Assembly: GCA_964414595.1 (NCBI GenBank)
Contig: CAYPXJ010000026.1
Span: 1-24,496, forward strand
Direction of reading: 5' to 3'
DNA length: 24,496 nt
Origin: CAYPXJ01 sp964414595
Lineage (GTDB): Bacteria > Pseudomonadota > Alphaproteobacteria > Rickettsiales > CAIJLX01
Under the pieces are notes generated by a model, which made no database searches, was not told the origin of the DNA, and worked only from the letters and a program-made list of their open reading frames with translations. Positions 22,481-24,496 of this stretch are shown here, one piece after another. A program made the position numbers and the translations under genes. Numbering within the stretch: the stretch's first letter is position 1; every line of letters starts with the position of its first letter.

Positions 22481-23026
22481 ATGTACGCGGTCGTAGCTGC
22501 CGGTGGCAAACAATACAGAGTTCAACCTGAAGCCAAGCTGAAGCTTGAAAAGCTCGCTGGTAAAGCAGGTGATGTGGCAAAGCTGGAACAAGTTGCATTA
22601 TTGCATGATGGTTCCACGCTGCATACGGGAGCACCTTATATTAATGGTGCGGCTGTGTATGTGATTATTGAATCGCAGGAGAAAGATGACAAAGTTATCA
22701 TCTTCAAAAAGAAGCGTCGTCACAATTATCGCCGTAAAAAAGGCCATCGCCAGCAAATCACTGTAGCACGCGTGTTGCAGATTGCTGCAGACGGCAAGCT
22801 CACTGCAGATGTTGCATCTTTGCAACAGAAGATAGATCAAGAACGTGCCAAAAAACAATCCCTTACACAAAAGGTTGAAGGTAAGTCCAAAAATACACAA
22901 GATGTAGAGGACGTTAGCAACCTTAACAGGGAGGAAATTATGGCAGCGTCTAAAAAGAAAAAGACTACGAAGAAAAAAGTAGCTAAGAAAACAGCGAAAA
23001 AGAAAACTGCTAAGAGAAAGAAGTAG
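22481..23026 (+). CDS. rplU: 50S ribosomal protein L21 with long lysine-rich C-terminal extension
   Basis: The protein is 181 aa from ATG 22481, chosen because GAAGGAA precedes it and L21 begins MYAVV/MFAVI; an in-frame TTG at 22466 lies within the ribosome binding region. The conserved L21 fold covers residues 1 to about 103 (AAGGKQYRVQ, IFKKKRRHNYRRKKGHRQ). It binds 23S rRNA in the 50S subunit. A 78-residue extension follows: a helical stretch (QQKIDQERAKKQSLTQKVEGK), an acidic piece, and a final Lys/Ala/Thr tail like histone H1. Basic tails on L21 occur in other alphaproteobacteria. Here the tail starts at M154, preceded by a strong internal ribosome binding site, so it might also be made separately. 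rpmA follows 20 bases later. Confidence 0.95.
   Translation: MYAVVAAGGKQYRVQPEAKLKLEKLAGKAGDVAKLEQVALLHDGSTLHTGAPYINGAAVYVIIESQEKDDKVIIFKKKRRHNYRRKKGHRQQITVARVLQIAADGKLTADVASLQQKIDQERAKKQSLTQKVEGKSKNTQDVEDVSNLNREEIMAASKKKKTTKKKVAKKTAKKKTAKRKK
22940..23026 (+). CDS. Possible internal start: 28-aa lysine-rich peptide nested in rplU
   Basis: Within rplU and in the same frame, AGGGAGGAAATT ends right before ATG 22940, an excellent Shine-Dalgarno with good spacing and better than that of rplU itself. Initiation here would give MAASKKKKTTKKKVAKK.., a 28-residue peptide with more than half lysine, similar to small nucleoid or histone H1-like tails. It may be an independent product, or the relic of a small gene fused to rplU. 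No direct evidence of expression is available. Confidence 0.4.
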   Translation: MAASKKKKTTKKKVAKKTAKKKTAKRKK

Positions 23027-23046
23027 TTTTCGTTAAAGGATAAGTT

Positions 23047-23304
23047 ATGGCTCAGAAGAAAGCAGGTGGTAGTTCACGTAACGGTCGGGATAGTATCGGC
23101 AGACGGCTTGGCGTCAAAAAATTTGGCGGTCAGGCAGTTCTCGCAGGCAATATCATCGTTCGTCAGCGTGGCACGAAGTATAAGCCCGGCAGCAATGTCG
23201 GTCTGGGAAAAGACCACACTATCTTCGCGCTGATTCCAGGCACGGTTCGTTTTGATATTAAGAAAAATGACCGCGTCTATGTTTCGGTTCAGGCCGTAGC
23301 GTAA
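23047..23304 (+). CDS. rpmA: 50S ribosomal protein L27
   Basis: This 85-aa L27 begins MAQKKAGGSSRNGRDS, whose N-terminal tail reaches the peptidyl transferase centre. It then has the conserved GRRLGVKKFGGQ, GNIIVRQRGTKYKPG and GKDHTIFA segments. There is no N-terminal cleavage extension of the kind found in Firmicutes. AAAGGA stands about 7 nt before the ATG. It is co-transcribed with rplU from the promoter at 22426, and the unit ends at a strong terminator just downstream. Confidence 0.97.
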   Translation: MAQKKAGGSSRNGRDSIGRRLGVKKFGGQAVLAGNIIVRQRGTKYKPGSNVGLGKDHTIFALIPGTVRFDIKKNDRVYVSVQAVA

Positions 23305-23323
23305 CCTTTACTTTGTATTCGAC

Positions 23324-23357
23324 AAAAGGGAGAGGCTAATTGCCTCTCCCTTTTTTT
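23324..23357 (+). terminator. Intrinsic terminator of rplU-rpmA
   Basis: AAAGGGAGAGGC pairs with GCCTCTCCCTTT (12 bp, loop TAATT) and ends in seven T residues. It lies 20 bases after the rpmA stop and separates obgE from the ribosomal protein unit. Confidence 0.93.
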
Positions 23358-23406
23358 GTTATCTACTCTACTATGCTGATGCCTAACGAGTAGATTTTTA
23401 TTATTT

Positions 23407-24450
23407 ATGCAATTCATCGACGAAGCAAAAATCTATATTGAGAGCGGCGCAGGCGGTAACGGCTGCGTAGCATTTCGTCGTGAAAAATTTATCCCTTATG
23501 GCGGGCCGAACGGTGGCGACGGTGGGAAAGGCGGCGATGTTTATGCGCTTTGCGTTAGCGGCCTTAATACGCTCATTGATTTTCGGTATAAGCAGCATTT
23601 TCGCGCACGACAGGGCGAAAATGGCAAAGGTAAAGACCGCACCGGAGCAAACTCGGAAGATGTCATCATCAAATTGCCTCGCGGCACGCAAATTTTTGCC
23701 GAAGACGGTGAAACATTGATCGCCGATTTAACCGAGGAAGGCCAGAAAGTGCTTCTTGCCAAAGGCGGCGAAGGCGGTCTGGGAAACGCGCATTTTAAAT
23801 CCTCACGTCAGCAAGCGCCCAAATATGCGACCTCGGGTTGGCCGGGACAAAACATGTGGGTGTGGATTCGCCTGAAACTGCTTTCGAATATTGGTTTGGT
23901 AGGTTTACCAAATGCTGGAAAATCAACATTTTTAGGCAAGATTTCCCGCGCGAAACCGAAAATTGCGAATTATCCTTTTACAACCTTAAAGCCGCAACTA
24001 GGCGTTGTCACCGTGGATGGTGAGGATTTGGTGGTTGCTGATATTCCGGGTTTGATTGAGGGCGCGCATGAGGGCGCGGGTCTCGGCATACGTTTTCTTA
24101 AACATATCGAACGTTGTCAGGTATTACTGCATTTGGTGGATGCAACCAACGAAACCTTGGCCAAAGATTATAAAACCGTGCAAAACGAGCTTGAACTTTA
24201 TCACCCGAAATTATTAGAAAAACCGCGTATTGTTGCGCTTTCGAAGTGCGATGCGCTGAATGAAAAGCAGATAAAGGCCAGATTGACGAAATTGAAAAAG
24301 GCGAGTGGGCTGCCTACGATTGCCATTTCGGCGCATACGGGTTTGAATATGCCGGAGTTACTGCGCGATCTTAAAAAGCTGGTGAAATCCGAAAAGAAAA
24401 AAGAAAAACCAACTAAGCAATTGGCTCCAGTTTCTCAAGAGGAAGAATAA
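23407..24450 (+). CDS. obgE: GTPase Obg/CgtA
   Basis: This 347-aa ribosome-associated GTPase is involved in 50S assembly and stress or growth control. The glycine-rich Obg fold covers about 1-158 (GAGGNGCVAFRREKFIPYGGPNGGDGGKGG). The G domain has G1 GLPNAGKST (166-174), G2 in NYPFTTL, G3 DIPG (212-215), G4 as SKCD (279-282) in place of canonical NKxD, and G5 ISAHTG. The C-terminal tail is short, charged and lysine-rich, without the larger OCT domain of Bacillus Obg. No ribosome binding site is visible before ATG 23407. The preceding terminator implies its own promoter in 23358-23406, which I could not place with confidence. The last 46 bases of the window after its stop show no clear feature. 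Confidence 0.96.
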   Translation: MQFIDEAKIYIESGAGGNGCVAFRREKFIPYGGPNGGDGGKGGDVYALCVSGLNTLIDFRYKQHFRARQGENGKGKDRTGANSEDVIIKLPRGTQIFAEDGETLIADLTEEGQKVLLAKGGEGGLGNAHFKSSRQQAPKYATSGWPGQNMWVWIRLKLLSNIGLVGLPNAGKSTFLGKISRAKPKIANYPFTTLKPQLGVVTVDGEDLVVADIPGLIEGAHEGAGLGIRFLKHIERCQVLLHLVDATNETLAKDYKTVQNELELYHPKLLEKPRIVALSKCDALNEKQIKARLTKLKKASGLPTIAISAHTGLNMPELLRDLKKLVKSEKKKEKPTKQLAPVSQEEE

Positions 24451-24496
24451 GAATACGGCCACTGTCTGCGCGGTCGGTTATCGCTGATTTCTTGAG

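Noticed and set aside
24451..24496. Last 46 bases of the window, checked for a terminator, tRNA or third copy of the hairpin repeat
   Set aside because: Too short and no inverted repeat or matching motif could be seen.

Overview
The window looks like chromosomal DNA of a moderate-GC alphaproteobacterium. This is inferred from gene content and protein style: a CysN-CysC fusion, a eukaryote-type NADP isocitrate dehydrogenase, a 7Fe ferredoxin FdxA, CarD, a 205-aa S4 lacking zinc cysteines, a GltX of the shorter alphaproteobacterial kind, and an L21 with a long basic tail followed by L27 and Obg. I cannot name the genus. Most of the window is ordinary core metabolism and translation. Gene density is very high and no non-coding gap exceeds about 240 bases.

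Layout. Positions 1-12.55 kb are on the + strand: the end of cysNC (sulfate activation), nadE, gltX, cysS, a coupled small unknown protein, cimA (isoleucine precursor synthesis), trmJ, rpsD, icd, a PuuD-like glutamine-amidotransferase-fold hydrolase, an RluB-like pseudouridine synthase and rsmD. Two gaps (1025-1145 and 9089-9240) hold related hairpin repeats. Next come a small three-helix membrane protein on the - strand, a PAS/chemoreceptor-like protein on the + strand, and a - strand run: giant pseudopilin, ccmC, fdxA, carD, pyrE, tRNA-Leu(CAG). From 20.2 kb the + strand resumes with a histidine kinase and response regulator pair, then rplU-rpmA-terminator-obgE.

The unusual part is about 16.6-22.4 kb. 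A 1156-aa protein begins as a class III (type IV pilin-like) prepilin, continues through a pilin-type head and a 38-residue Gly/Ser/Thr linker, and ends in an 825-residue region with about 100 cysteines. It is transcribed divergently from a two-component pair. In that pair the kinase has lost both N-box asparagines, while the response regulator carries a well-preserved RsbW/SpoIIAB-like ATPase domain. The shared 94-bp intergenic region holds a perfect 9-bp dyad lying over the predicted pilin promoter. Just downstream of the pilin gene, ccmC lacks the first membrane helix of the family, and the reading frame cannot be extended upstream. I read this block as an accessory surface-structure and signalling module placed between core genes. 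That grouping is an inference.

Other points of interest: a strong internal ribosome binding site and in-frame ATG inside rplU that would make a 28-aa lysine-rich peptide; a probable leaderless fdxA mRNA (possibly also cimA); a strong terminator 15 nt ahead of the pyrE start, recalling the rph-pyrE attenuator of enterobacteria; and a PAS protein whose C-terminal half retains a degenerate chemoreceptor tip.
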